Below, piece by piece: positions 26,015 through 34,496 of a DNA stretch of 64,000 nt. The position numbers were made by a program, and so were the translations under genes. Below the pieces are notes generated by a model, which was not told where the DNA came from, searched no databases, and was given only the letters and a program-made list of their open reading frames with translations. Position 1 is the first letter of the stretch. Each line of letters begins with the position of its first letter. This DNA comes from ATZT02 sp964655115 (lineage in GTDB: Bacteria > Actinomycetota > Actinomycetes > S36-B12 > UBA5976): assembly GCA_964655115.1 (NCBI GenBank), contig CAZZKM010000003.1, positions 1 to 64,000 on the forward strand, read 5' to 3'.

Positions 26015-26947
26015 TTATCTTTGGGAAGGATTATTTGGGTTTGGAGTAGTTGGAAATGGTCTTGCCAAAACTGGAACTCTAACATTTTCTCTATCAAAGG
26101 CCACTTTTAATTTTTCTCTAATTTCTCTTGCACTTTGCATTGGTTTATCTGGAGCAGTTTTAGCAGTAATGCGAACAAAAACTGCATCACCCGATACTTG
26201 CTCTACACCTGCATATTGTGGAGCGTCTAAAAGCATTCCAGAAAAAGCTGGGTCATCTAGCATTTCTTTTCCAACTCTTTCAATTATTACTCTAATTTTT
26301 TCTAAATCTTCGTCGTATGCAATGGGTACATCTACAACTGCAACCGTCCAACCTTGGCTTCGATTTGCAACTCTAAGAATTTCACCATTTCTTACATACC
26401 AAACAACACCACTCATATCTCTTAATCGAGTTACTCTTAAATCAACTTCTTCAACAGTTCCAATTGCAGGACCCAAATCAACAACATCTCCAACTCCATA
26501 TTGATCTTCCAAAATAATAAAAATTCCAGCTAGAAAATCTTTAATTAAAGTTTGGGCACCAAAACCTAATGCCACACCGGCAACTCCGGCACTTGCTAAA
26601 AGTGGAGCAACATTTATTCCTAAAACACTTAGAGCACTCATAATCGCAACAGTCCAAATCACAATAGTTGCTGTACTACTAAAAAGTTGTCCGATTGCTT
26701 TGACTCTCTGAACTGTTCTTTGCTGCATAACCATTGCTGATAGTTCAGCCGTGTTGTCAGCAACTTTCTTAAACTGCGGGGCTTTATCTTTTGCTCTCTT
26801 GATGGCGCCCTTAACAAATCTTGAAATTGCAATTCTAACAATTGCATTTAAAACTAATGCGAAAAGTAAAATAAAAATAACCTGGATTGGCACACTTGAT
26901 AAATATTCAGTAATTTTTTCCATAAGAGACTTCTCATTCTTCAACAT
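26015..26947 (-). CDS. Mechanosensitive ion channel MscS family
   Basis: About 310 residues. Three N-terminal membrane helices end in the pore helix (PLLASAGVAGVALGFGAQTLIKDFLAGIF), which has the Ala/Gly pattern of MscS pores, followed by the beta domain (YGVGDVVDLG, GTVEEVDLRVTRLRDMSG) and the C-terminal alpha/beta vestibule. It releases solutes under membrane tension. The start at 26947 is chosen over a TTG at 26983 because TAATCT lies exactly 7 bases upstream. It is divergent from the next gene. Confidence 0.93.
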   Translation of the reverse strand: MLKNEKSLMEKITEYLSSVPIQVIFILLFALVLNAIVRIAISRFVKGAIKRAKDKAPQFKKVADNTAELSAMVMQQRTVQRVKAIGQLFSSTATIVIWTVAIMSALSVLGINVAPLLASAGVAGVALGFGAQTLIKDFLAGIFIILEDQYGVGDVVDLGPAIGTVEEVDLRVTRLRDMSGVVWYVRNGEILRVANRSQGWTVAVVDVPIAYDEDLEKIRVIIERVGKEMLDDPAFSGMLLDAPQYAGVEQVSGDAVFVRITAKTAPDKPMQSAREIREKLKVAFDRENVRVPVLARPFPTTPNPNNPSQR

Positions 26948-26954
26948 GTAAGCA

Positions 26955-26960
26955 AGATTA
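26955..26960 (-). promoter_or_regulatory. -10 box of the mscS gene (leaderless)
   Basis: TAATCT on the minus strand, 7 bases before ATG 26947. This decides the start. Confidence 0.5.
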
Positions 26961-26997
26961 CTCTTGCTCTGAATTGCTCCCAAATATGACTTCGCAG

Positions 26998-27003
26998 TAA
27001 AGT
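26998..27003 (+). promoter_or_regulatory. -10 box of the gene at 27011 (leaderless)
   Basis: TAAAGT, exactly 7 bases before ATG 27011; no Shine-Dalgarno. Confidence 0.5.
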
Positions 27004-27010
27004 AAGAAAT

Positions 27011-27376
27011 ATGAGATATCTTGGAAAATCAACTCAGATTTTTCTTATTGCAATTTTTCAAACATTATTCTTTTTCGAACCAGCATTTGCAGTTTTTCGC
27101 GATGATGGCGATGAACCAGGAAATCCAATTTCAGGTTTTTCTTCAATTTTGATTTTTGTCGGCGTTCCTTTATTGATTGTCGGTTTTGTTTCTCTTGCAA
27201 TTCTTGCTCCGCAATGGACCAGAAAAGCAAAATTAGAATCCGGATTTGTTTCTCATAATGAAAAATGGTGGCTAAATGGTCCTGGAGACGAAGCACATGA
27301 TTTAGATTTTGTTGACATTGATGAAAATCTTGGAAAGTTAACACCAAAAGTAGGTGGCGTAAGTGCGAAGTGGTGA
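27011..27376 (+). CDS. Actinobacterial membrane protein of unknown function
   Basis: 121 residues. It begins with a signal peptide or first helix (IFLIAIFQTLFFFEPAFA). A second helix follows (SILIFVGVPLLIVGFVSLAIL), then a soluble tail with EKWWLNGPGDE and two acidic clusters. The W-L-N-G-P motif recurs in proteins that precede DUF5130 in Actinobacteria. Function is unknown. It overlaps the DUF5130 gene by 14 bases. Confidence 0.7.
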   Translation: MRYLGKSTQIFLIAIFQTLFFFEPAFAVFRDDGDEPGNPISGFSSILIFVGVPLLIVGFVSLAILAPQWTRKAKLESGFVSHNEKWWLNGPGDEAHDLDFVDIDENLGKLTPKVGGVSAKW

Positions 27377-27743
27377 TTTCTTTACCCAAGATGAACAAAA
27401 TCAAATTGCAAAAGCAATTGCGGTTGCTGAAGAATCAAGTGAATTAAATTTCAGTCTTTATGTTGGAGAGTTAGAAGAAGCCAGAAAAGAAGCAATAAAA
27501 TTACATTCTTTACTTGAAAACAATTCTCACACAGTACTTGTGTGTGTTGATTTACAAAATCATGCGATTGAAATTGTTACAGGTAATTTTGCTTCAACTT
27601 TAGTTGACGATCAAGCTTGCAGACTGGCTGCAGTTTCTATGGCAAATGCTTTTGCTAACAATGATTTTGTTGGTGGACTTATTCAAGGTTTTGCTGTTTT
27701 GGGTTCTCATGCATACAAACCAAAATCTTTAACAGATTTCTAG
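27363..27743 (+). CDS. DUF5130 / TPM-like domain protein
   Basis: 126 residues, GTG start inside the previous gene. The pattern GDFFTQDEQNQIAKAIAVAEESSEL-SLYVGELEEARKEA-LVCVDLQNHAIEIVTG fits DUF5130, a cytoplasmic relative of the TPM fold. It usually lies next to pepN in Actinobacteria. Function unknown. Its stop shares bases with the convergent pepN (27740-27743). Confidence 0.75.
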   Translation: MRSGDFFTQDEQNQIAKAIAVAEESSELNFSLYVGELEEARKEAIKLHSLLENNSHTVLVCVDLQNHAIEIVTGNFASTLVDDQACRLAAVSMANAFANNDFVGGLIQGFAVLGSHAYKPKSLTDF

Positions 27744-30301
27744 TTCAAGTTATCTGAATTTTGAGCTTTCAAAGCCCTAGCTAATGAATCTCGTTGTTCA
27801 ATAACAATTCTTCTAGCACCCACAGCTAAATCTTGATTATTTTCTAAAAATACATCACATTTATTTATAACATTTTGATTTATATTTGTGCTTGGGAATA
27901 ATCCAGTGACAAGAGATTGACCAATTTCATGTGTTCGTGCATTCCAAAGTATTGAAACGGAATCAAAATATTTATCGACAAAGTTTTTTAATACTTCTTC
28001 GTGATCCATGTATGAAATTCCTGCAAGAATTGAATGAAGTTCTGAGTTAGTCAAATTTTCATTGTTGGTCACTAGACTCCATGCATTTTGCTTTGCTTCA
28101 AGTGTTGGCATTGCCGCTCTTGCGCCTGCGGCATGTTCTCTTCCCATGACTGTGTCATCATTTTTCAATTCTTCTTCTATTTCTTTTTCACCTCGTTTTC
28201 CAACAACAACTAATCTTCGAAGTAAGGCCCAACGAAGGTCTGTATCAACGACTAAGCCTTCGATTTTTTGCACTCCATCTAATATTTGAGCTACTTTTGT
28301 AATTTGATCCTCAGTGGTTGCCACAGCACTGAAAGTTCTCACTAAAGCTAATTGTCTATCGGATCCTGGTTTTGCCAGACTAATTAATCTATCTAATCCT
28401 GTTGCAAGTTTTATATTGTAATTTTTTCTATTTTTTCTATTTGCAAATACATCAATTGCACTTCGGCATTGCATTAAGACTTGTTGGACTAAACCAATAT
28501 CTGTTTCTTTTTCAATTCCTGCAAGAACTAAATCTAAATATTTTCCAGTCCCAACCTCTGCATCACGAACCATATCCCAAACGGCTCCCCAAATTAAAGC
28601 TCTGGATAAAGAGGATTCGATTGACGCAATTTCTTTGGTTGCTGTAATTAATGAGTGTGAATCGAGTCGAATTTTTGCATAAGTTAAATCATCATCATTA
28701 ATTAGAAGTAAATCAGGTCTTTTAACTCCATTTAGTTCATTAATTATAGTTTTCTCACCTACAACATCTACTTCAATTCGTTTGGTACGAACTAATTTTT
28801 CACCTTGTTTTTCGTATACACCTAAGGCAAGTCGATGAGGTCTTAAAACAGGATCAAGTCCAGGGGGAGCACTTGGTGGTTCTTGTTTGATTGCAATTTT
28901 TGTAACTAAATTATTTGCATCTACTTCAATCTCTGGACGCAAAAGTGTTGCTCCTGAAGATTCCAACCAAATTTTTGACCAACTATCTAATTCTCTACCT
29001 GAGGAAATTGATAATTCACTAAGTAAATCTTTAAGCTCAGTATTTTTCCAAGCATGTTTTTCAAAATATTTTTTTAAACCTTTTAAGAAGTTTTCTTCTC
29101 CAACCCATGCGACTAATTGCCTAAGGGCTGACGCTCCTTTGGCGTAAGTTATTCCGTCAAAATTTTCATAAACTGAATCTAAATCTGGCATATTTGCCGC
29201 AATTGGGTGAGTTGATGGCAATTGATCTTGTCTATAAGCCCAAGCTTTTCTTTGTACATGAAATAAAGTCCAAGCTTCGTTGTATTGAGTTGCACCGGTA
29301 CTTGCCCAATGTGCGGCCCATTCGGCAAATGATTCATTAAGCCATAAATCATTCCACCATTTCATGGTTACTAAATCACCAAACCACATATGTGCTAATT
29401 CGTGCAAAATTGTGTTTGCTCTTGATTCGTACGCAGTTCTAGTCGTGCGAGATCTAAAAATATATTCATCTCTAAAAGTGACACATCCAACATTTTCCAT
29501 TGCTCCTGCGTTAAATTCTGGAACAAAAACTTGATCATATTTCTTGAAGGGATAACCAATTTGGAATTTATCCTCAAACCATTTAAATCCTTGTTTAGTA
29601 ACCTCAAATATTTCTTCGTGATCTAAAAATTGCGACAGAGATGGTCTGACAAAAATTGCCAATGGATAACTACCAAATTTTCCTTCATAGATATCTGTTT
29701 TTTTTGCGTAGGGTCCAGCACATATTGCATATAAATAAGAAGACATCTTTGGAGTTTGATCAAAAGTCCAAATAGCGAAATTATTTTCAATTGGTTTTGG
29801 TTCAGGAGTTTGGGTATTGCTAATTACTGTCCATTTACTTGGTGCTTTAACAGTTAAATTCAATACACCTTTGATATCTGGTTGTTCAAACACAGGAAAA
29901 ACTCTTCGACAATCTGGCACTTCAAATTGAGTGTAAATATAAACTTCATTATCAACCGGATCAATATGTCGATGTAATCCTTCTCCTGTATTCATGTAAG
30001 AACATTGAGATTTAATTTTTAACTGGTTTTCTTTCTTTAGTTTTTGTAATTGAATACGAGTTCCATCAAAAACTTTATTTACATTTAGTTCCTCCCCGTT
30101 TAACCAAATTGATTCAACTTGGGGAGACACTAAATCAATCCACGTTGATGAATTTTCTACAGATTTAAAATCAATTGAGGCAAAACAAGAAAACGTATCA
30201 CCTTTGCCATCTAGCTCCAGACTTACCCGATAAACAGGGTCACTAACTAATTCGGCTCTTTGAATCGCCTCATTGCGGGTGATATTTAGATTTTTGCTCA
30301 A
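27740..30301 (-). CDS. pepN: Aminopeptidase N
   Basis: M1 family zinc aminopeptidase of 853 residues that removes N-terminal amino acids from peptides. It has the GAMEN substrate motif (FNAGAMENVG), the zinc site HELAHMWFG with the downstream Glu in NESFAEW, and a long helical ERAP1-like C-terminal domain. TTG start with GAGG 5 bases upstream. Its neighbours (DUF5130, DsbA-like, rpiB, tig) match actinobacterial order. Confidence 0.95.
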   Translation of the reverse strand: MSKNLNITRNEAIQRAELVSDPVYRVSLELDGKGDTFSCFASIDFKSVENSSTWIDLVSPQVESIWLNGEELNVNKVFDGTRIQLQKLKKENQLKIKSQCSYMNTGEGLHRHIDPVDNEVYIYTQFEVPDCRRVFPVFEQPDIKGVLNLTVKAPSKWTVISNTQTPEPKPIENNFAIWTFDQTPKMSSYLYAICAGPYAKKTDIYEGKFGSYPLAIFVRPSLSQFLDHEEIFEVTKQGFKWFEDKFQIGYPFKKYDQVFVPEFNAGAMENVGCVTFRDEYIFRSRTTRTAYESRANTILHELAHMWFGDLVTMKWWNDLWLNESFAEWAAHWASTGATQYNEAWTLFHVQRKAWAYRQDQLPSTHPIAANMPDLDSVYENFDGITYAKGASALRQLVAWVGEENFLKGLKKYFEKHAWKNTELKDLLSELSISSGRELDSWSKIWLESSGATLLRPEIEVDANNLVTKIAIKQEPPSAPPGLDPVLRPHRLALGVYEKQGEKLVRTKRIEVDVVGEKTIINELNGVKRPDLLLINDDDLTYAKIRLDSHSLITATKEIASIESSLSRALIWGAVWDMVRDAEVGTGKYLDLVLAGIEKETDIGLVQQVLMQCRSAIDVFANRKNRKNYNIKLATGLDRLISLAKPGSDRQLALVRTFSAVATTEDQITKVAQILDGVQKIEGLVVDTDLRWALLRRLVVVGKRGEKEIEEELKNDDTVMGREHAAGARAAMPTLEAKQNAWSLVTNNENLTNSELHSILAGISYMDHEEVLKNFVDKYFDSVSILWNARTHEIGQSLVTGLFPSTNINQNVINKCDVFLENNQDLAVGARRIVIEQRDSLARALKAQNSDNLN

Positions 30302-30405
30302 TTCAACCTCGATGAATAAAGTATGTAGAGCAATCTTGGCACGAGCCGTATTGCCTTGGCATAGGCTGGTTCAGGAAAGCGAAAAAGTCTTAGTTAAGGA
30401 TTGAA

Positions 30406-31008
30406 ATGACTACAAATGCAAAATTCTGGTTTGATCCATCCTGTCCATGGGCGTGGATGACTTCACGTTGGATCTTAAATGTCGCATCACAAAAACAAAT
30501 AAATGTTGAATGGAAAATATTTAGCTTAGGAGTTTTAAATGAAGGTAGAGATTTAAAACCTGATTATCGAGAAAGAATCAATAAAACTTGGGGACCAGTA
30601 AGAGTTCTAGCTGCAGCTAAAAAGCAAAAAGGATCTGAAATTTTGTTACCTCTTTACACAGCAATCGGTAATTTGTTTCATCCTGGTGCTAAACCTGTAG
30701 CAAAAGAAACAGTATTAGAAGCTTTGAAAAGCATTAATTTAGATGAATCTTTAATCGAGGCATACGATAATCAAGAATTTGATAAAGATTTAAGAGAATC
30801 CACAAAAGAAGCTCTTGATTTAGTGGGAAGTGACGTTGGAACTCCTGTTATTTCAGTTGATGGAGTTGCTTTTTTTGGTCCTGTTATTACACCTGCGCCA
30901 AAAGGTGAAGATGCAGTAAAACTTTGGGACGCAGTTGTTGCAGCTGCAAGTGTTCCAGGATTTTTTGAATTAAAAAGAACTAGAACCGCAAGACCTATAT
31001 TTGACTGA
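30406..31008 (+). CDS. DsbA-family oxidoreductase (mycothiol-dependent nitroreductase type)
   Basis: 200 residues with a thioredoxin-like fold: KFWFDPSCPWAWMTSRW near the N-terminus, then a helical insert, and the cis-Pro region GSDVGTPVISVDG. It corresponds in order to the mycobacterial gene Rv2466c, whose product uses mycothiol. In that protein I recall a CPWC active site; here it is CPWA, so only one Cys remains and a monothiol mechanism is implied. AGGA lies 5 bases before the ATG. Confidence 0.85.
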   Translation: MTTNAKFWFDPSCPWAWMTSRWILNVASQKQINVEWKIFSLGVLNEGRDLKPDYRERINKTWGPVRVLAAAKKQKGSEILLPLYTAIGNLFHPGAKPVAKETVLEALKSINLDESLIEAYDNQEFDKDLRESTKEALDLVGSDVGTPVISVDGVAFFGPVITPAPKGEDAVKLWDAVVAAASVPGFFELKRTRTARPIFD

Positions 31009-31009
31009 T

Positions 31010-31474
31010 ATGAAAATTCATTTGGGTTGCGATCACGCAGGTTTTGAAGTCAAAGAAAAACTTGTAAGTTATTTAAAGGAAAAAAACCATGAAGTAATTG
31101 ATCATGGAGCATACGTTTACGATGCGCAAGATGATTATCCACTTTTTTGTTTTCTAGCTGCACAAAATACTGCTAAAGATGAAAATTCTTTAGGAATTGT
31201 TCTTGGTGGTTCTGGGAATGGTGAACAAATTGCGGCAAACAAAATTAAAGGTGTAAGAGCAGCTCTGGCATGGAATGCTGAGATTGCAAAACTTGCTCGT
31301 GAGCACAACAATGCAAATGTGATTGGGATAGGGGCTAGGCAGCACTCTTTTGAACAAATAACAGAAATTGTTGATGCATTCATTAATACAAATTTTTCTA
31401 ATGATGAAAGACATATAAGAAGAATTAATAAATTAAGCCAAATGGAAATAAGTGGAGAATTACCAACAAGTTAG
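31010..31474 (+). CDS. rpiB: Ribose-5-phosphate isomerase B
   Basis: Interconverts ribose-5-P and ribulose-5-P. 154 residues from ATG 31010, chosen over a TTG at 31001 because members begin MKIHLGCDHAG. It has the RpiB/LacAB core: GCDHAGFEVKEKL, VLGGSGNGEQIAANK, and RAALAWN. The catalytic position is Ala or Cys in different groups; here GLVLCGTG is replaced by GIVLGGSG, as in actinobacterial members. It follows the DsbA-like gene by 1 base. Confidence 0.94.
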   Translation: MKIHLGCDHAGFEVKEKLVSYLKEKNHEVIDHGAYVYDAQDDYPLFCFLAAQNTAKDENSLGIVLGGSGNGEQIAANKIKGVRAALAWNAEIAKLAREHNNANVIGIGARQHSFEQITEIVDAFINTNFSNDERHIRRINKLSQMEISGELPTS

Positions 31475-31480
31475 AGATTT

Positions 31481-31555
<75 letters not shown>

Positions 31556-31646
31556 AAATATTTGTAAGTTCATCTTAGGTTTTCACTAATTCTGAACCTG
31601 ATGGCAGACTCAATTATTGTTAACAACTACGATTGAAAAGCGCTCG

Positions 31647-31719
31647 CGGGGCGTAGCGTAGTGGCTAGCGCGCCTGCTTTGGGAGCAGGAGATCGGGAGT
31701 TCGAATCTCCCCGCCCCGA
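31647..31719 (+). tRNA. tRNA-Pro (UGG)
   Basis: Acceptor CGGGGCG/CGCCCCG, anticodon stem CCTGC/GCAGG with loop TTTGGGA giving UGG, T-arm AGTTCGAATCT, discriminator A, CCA not encoded. Only 26 bases separate it from the trigger factor start. Confidence 0.96.
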
Positions 31720-31732
31720 CACAAACTAAATC

Positions 31733-31738
31733 AAGGAG
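31733..31738 (+). promoter_or_regulatory. Shine-Dalgarno deciding the AUU start of trigger factor
   Basis: AAGGAG, 7 bases before ATT 31746. It is among the strongest sites in the window, and there is no ATG, GTG or TTG in frame until 31989. Confidence 0.75.
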
Positions 31739-31745
31739 ACTAATT

Positions 31746-33035
31746 ATTAAAGTAAATAGCACAATTGAAAATTTAACTCCTACAAGAATTAAAGTTTCAA
31801 TACAAGTTCCTTTTACTGAATTAAAACCAAGTCTTGATTCCGCATATCAAAAAATTGCTAGCCAAATAAGTGTTCCGGGATTTAGAAAAGGAAAAGTTCC
31901 CAACAAAATAATTGATCAAAGAGTAGGACGTCCTGCCGTTTTACAAGAAGCTGTAAATGAAGCAGTTCCAAGAGCTTATGCCGAAGCATTGAAAGATAAA
32001 AAATTTCACCCAATTGGAAAACCTGAAGTAGATGTTCAGGAATTAGCAGAAGATAAAGATTTTGTTTTTTCAGCAGAAGTAGATGTGAGACCAGATTTTG
32101 AATTACCAAAATATAAAGGATTAAAAGTAACAGTAGAAAAGCCACGAGACATAAAAGAAGATGTAGAGAAAGAATTAGAAGACTTAAGAACTAGATTTTC
32201 TAGTTTAAGTGCCGTAGAAAGAGCTGCTCAAGATAAAGATGTAGTAATTCTTGACATCGTTGGTAAAAAAGATGAAACCCAAGTAAATCAATATTCAGGT
32301 CAAGCCCTTGCTTACACAATTGGTACAAACGGGTTAGTTCCTGGTGCAGATGAAGCTTTGAGGGGTAAAAAAGCTTCTGAAATAGTCAATTTTGAATTTA
32401 AACCCGAAGACGGTCCTTTTAAAGATGAAACCATCAAGCTCGAAATAACAATCAACACAGTTAATGAAAAAGTTTTGCCTGATGCAGATGATGAATTTGC
32501 CAAGATGGCTAGTGAGTTTGACACACTTTCTGAATTAATGAAAAATTTGGAAGAAAAAGTAAAAAATTCAAGAGTTATTGAACAAACTTATCTTGCGCGC
32601 GACAAAGTTTCTGATGAACTGGTAAAACTAATGGAAAAAGTTCCTTTGCCAGAAAATGCTATTCAAGCAGAAATTGATGCACACTTTAAAGACGGTCATG
32701 GCGATGATAGCCATAAACAAGAAGTTGAAAAAAATACCAGAAGGTCCATGCAATCACAATTCATATTGGACAGAATTTCTGAAGAAGAAAAAATAGGTGT
32801 TAGCGATGCTGATCTTTCTGAATGGATTACTCAAAACGCGATTCAGTACCGTATGGAACCAAAAACTTTTGCTGATGCACTAGTCCGTTCAGGTGAAATT
32901 AATTTGGTCATGGGTGAAATTAGAAGAAGCAAAGCATTAACCCTGGTTTTAACTGCGGCGGAAGTTAAAGACGCTGAAGGCAAAATTGTTGACGTGGCGA
33001 GTGTTTTAAAACCATTTACAGAGCCTGAGGAATAA
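31746..33035 (+). CDS. tig: Trigger factor, with apparent AUU start
   Basis: Ribosome-bound chaperone and prolyl isomerase. From ATT 31746 the protein has 429 residues, the normal length. The ribosome-binding domain (VNSTIENLTPTRIKVSIQVP, then the signature GFRKGKVP) lies entirely before the first ordinary start codon (TTG 31989), so that codon cannot be right. The FKBP domain (about 150-235) and the helical C-terminal domain follow. Both the family start (M-K-S-T-x-E-x-L) and AAGGAG at spacing 7 point to ATT. It sits upstream of clpP1P2-clpX, as in other Actinobacteria. Confidence 0.92.
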   Translation: MKVNSTIENLTPTRIKVSIQVPFTELKPSLDSAYQKIASQISVPGFRKGKVPNKIIDQRVGRPAVLQEAVNEAVPRAYAEALKDKKFHPIGKPEVDVQELAEDKDFVFSAEVDVRPDFELPKYKGLKVTVEKPRDIKEDVEKELEDLRTRFSSLSAVERAAQDKDVVILDIVGKKDETQVNQYSGQALAYTIGTNGLVPGADEALRGKKASEIVNFEFKPEDGPFKDETIKLEITINTVNEKVLPDADDEFAKMASEFDTLSELMKNLEEKVKNSRVIEQTYLARDKVSDELVKLMEKVPLPENAIQAEIDAHFKDGHGDDSHKQEVEKNTRRSMQSQFILDRISEEEKIGVSDADLSEWITQNAIQYRMEPKTFADALVRSGEINLVMGEIRRSKALTLVLTAAEVKDAEGKIVDVASVLKPFTEPEE

Positions 33036-33062
33036 CTTTTCCCTCATAGCGAACATTCTTGT

Positions 33063-33085
33063 TTTCAAGATGAGAATTCTTGAAA
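33063..33085. promoter_or_regulatory. Inverted repeat between tig and clpP1
   Basis: TTTCAAGA, 7-base spacer, TTCTTGAAA: a perfect 8-base stem, with no T-run after it. It may be an RNA hairpin after tig or an operator for the clpP operon. Confidence 0.5.
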
Positions 33086-33132
33086 GACAGGTTAAGGTCG
33101 AAGTAACAAGAAATTAGGAGAGTAAAAATATC

Positions 33133-33744
33133 GTGTTCGGGGATGAGCAAATGCGAAATCCAAGTGGTCCAGGAAGTTATGACGACCAAATATTTCAAAG
33201 ACTTTTAAAAGAAAGAATTATTTTCTTAGGTACACAAGTTGAAGATTCTGTGGCAAATATGCTCACAGCACAATTATTAGTTTTAGCAGCAGAAGATCCT
33301 GAGAAAGATATTTATCTTTATATAAATTCTCCAGGCGGATCAATTTCTGCAGGCATGGCAATTTATGACACGATGCAATACATTCCAAACGATGTAGCAA
33401 CAGTTGCGATGGGCTTAGCCGCATCAATGGGTCAATTTTTATTATCGGCTGGTGCAAAAGGAAAAAGATACGCACTTCCTCACGCAAGAATCATGATGCA
33501 TCAACCATCAGGAGGAATTGGTGGAACAGCTTCTGATATCAAAATTCAAGCAGAGCAAATGCTTCATATTAAGAAACAAATGGCTAGATTAATTTCTGAA
33601 CATACTGGTCAAAAAATTGAACAGATTGAAAAAGACTCAGATCGTGATCGTTGGTTTACAGCAGATGAAGCAAAAGACTATGGCTTTGTAGACAAAGTAG
33701 TTAGATCAGCCAGTGATGTTACTGGTCATGGAGGAACTAGATAG
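33133..33744 (+). CDS. clpP1: ATP-dependent Clp protease proteolytic subunit ClpP1
   Basis: 203 residues with the serine protease triad: Ser in [11 protein letters not shown], His in [10 protein letters not shown], and the downstream Asp near the helix DRWFTADEA. Actinobacteria make a mixed ClpP1P2 tetradecamer and both are present here in tandem. The GTG start is 10-12 bases after AGGAGAG, slightly far; ATG 33151 is an alternative. The stop is followed directly by the next start. Confidence 0.95.
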   Translation: MFGDEQMRNPSGPGSYDDQIFQRLLKERIIFLGTQVEDSVANMLTAQLLVLAAEDPEKDIYLYINSPGGSISAGMAIYDTMQYIPNDVATVAMGLAASMGQFLLSAGAKGKRYALPHARIMMHQPSGGIGGTASDIKIQAEQMLHIKKQMARLISEHTGQKIEQIEKDSDRDRWFTADEAKDYGFVDKVVRSASDVTGHGGTR

Positions 33745-34383
33745 ATGAAATTTGAATCAAAATTAAATTCAAAGTTAAATCCTCAATCTCGCTATATTCT
33801 TCCTGAATTTAGAGAAAGAACTGCAAATGGTGAAAGAGTTCACAATCCATACACCAAGTTATTTGAAGAAAGAATTATTTTTCTAGGTGTACAGATTGAT
33901 GATGCTTCAGCTGATGATGTTATGGCTCAATTATTAGTTTTGGAATCTTTAGATCCAGAACGAGATATTTCAATGTATATAAATTCTCCAGGTGGTTCAT
34001 ATACCGCGATGACTGCAATTTATGACACCATGCAATTTATTAAGCCCCAAATTCAAACTATTTGTTTAGGTCAAGCAGCAAGTGCTGCTGCAGTAATTCT
34101 TGCGGCAGGATCTCCTGGAAAAAGATTTGCACTTCCTCACGCAAGAATTTTGATTCACCAGCCATATACCGAAGGTGGCGGTCAAGGTTCTGACATTGAA
34201 ATTCAAGCAAATGAAATTTTAAGAATGCGTTCTGAGATGGAAGGAATTTTAGCTAAACATACTGGCAAAAAAGTTTCTGAAATTCAAAAAGATATAGAAC
34301 GTGACAAAATTTTGACTGCAGAAGATGCGCAAAAATATGGCGTAATTGACCAAGTAATTAGTTCCAGAAAGAATTCAAATTAA
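33745..34383 (+). CDS. clpP2: ATP-dependent Clp protease proteolytic subunit ClpP2
   Basis: 212 residues. Catalytic Ser in [14 protein letters not shown], His in [11 protein letters not shown]. It has an N-terminal extension (about 30 residues) compared with ClpP1 and the [11 protein letters not shown] region typical of ClpP2. In mycobacteria ClpP2 provides the face that docks ClpX or ClpC. Directly follows clpP1, without spacing. Degrades tmRNA-tagged proteins with ClpX. Confidence 0.95.
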   Translation: MKFESKLNSKLNPQSRYILPEFRERTANGERVHNPYTKLFEERIIFLGVQIDDASADDVMAQLLVLESLDPERDISMYINSPGGSYTAMTAIYDTMQFIKPQIQTICLGQAASAAAVILAAGSPGKRFALPHARILIHQPYTEGGGQGSDIEIQANEILRMRSEMEGILAKHTGKKVSEIQKDIERDKILTAEDAQKYGVIDQVISSRKNSN

Positions 34384-34386
34384 TTA

Positions 34387-34413
34387 AATTTGTTCGCTGA
34401 TTGTGAACAAATT
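34387..34413. promoter_or_regulatory. Inverted repeat between clpP2 and clpX
   Basis: AATTTGTTC, 9-base spacer, GAACAAATT: a perfect 9-base stem 3 bases after the clpP2 stop codon. The tail is AT-rich but lacks a long T-run, so it could be a weak terminator, a stabilising 3' hairpin or an operator before clpX. Confidence 0.5.
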
Positions 34414-34496
34414 GTTATTACTGTGACAAATGTACACAATTTTGTGGGTGTTTCAGGGTAACGTTTCTTTTTAATCAATAAAAATAGGAGCGCTAC

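Noticed and set aside
26001..26504. Plus-strand 167-codon frame opposite mscS
   Set aside because: It lies fully antisense to a well-supported MscS gene and has no start signal or family features.
31989..33035. Short trigger factor starting at TTG 31989
   Set aside because: It would remove the ribosome-binding domain; the frame upstream is clearly coding.
33745..34383. clpP2 as a recent duplicate of clpP1
   Set aside because: The two differ in motif context and N-terminus as in all Actinobacteria, so it is an old pair and not a local duplication.
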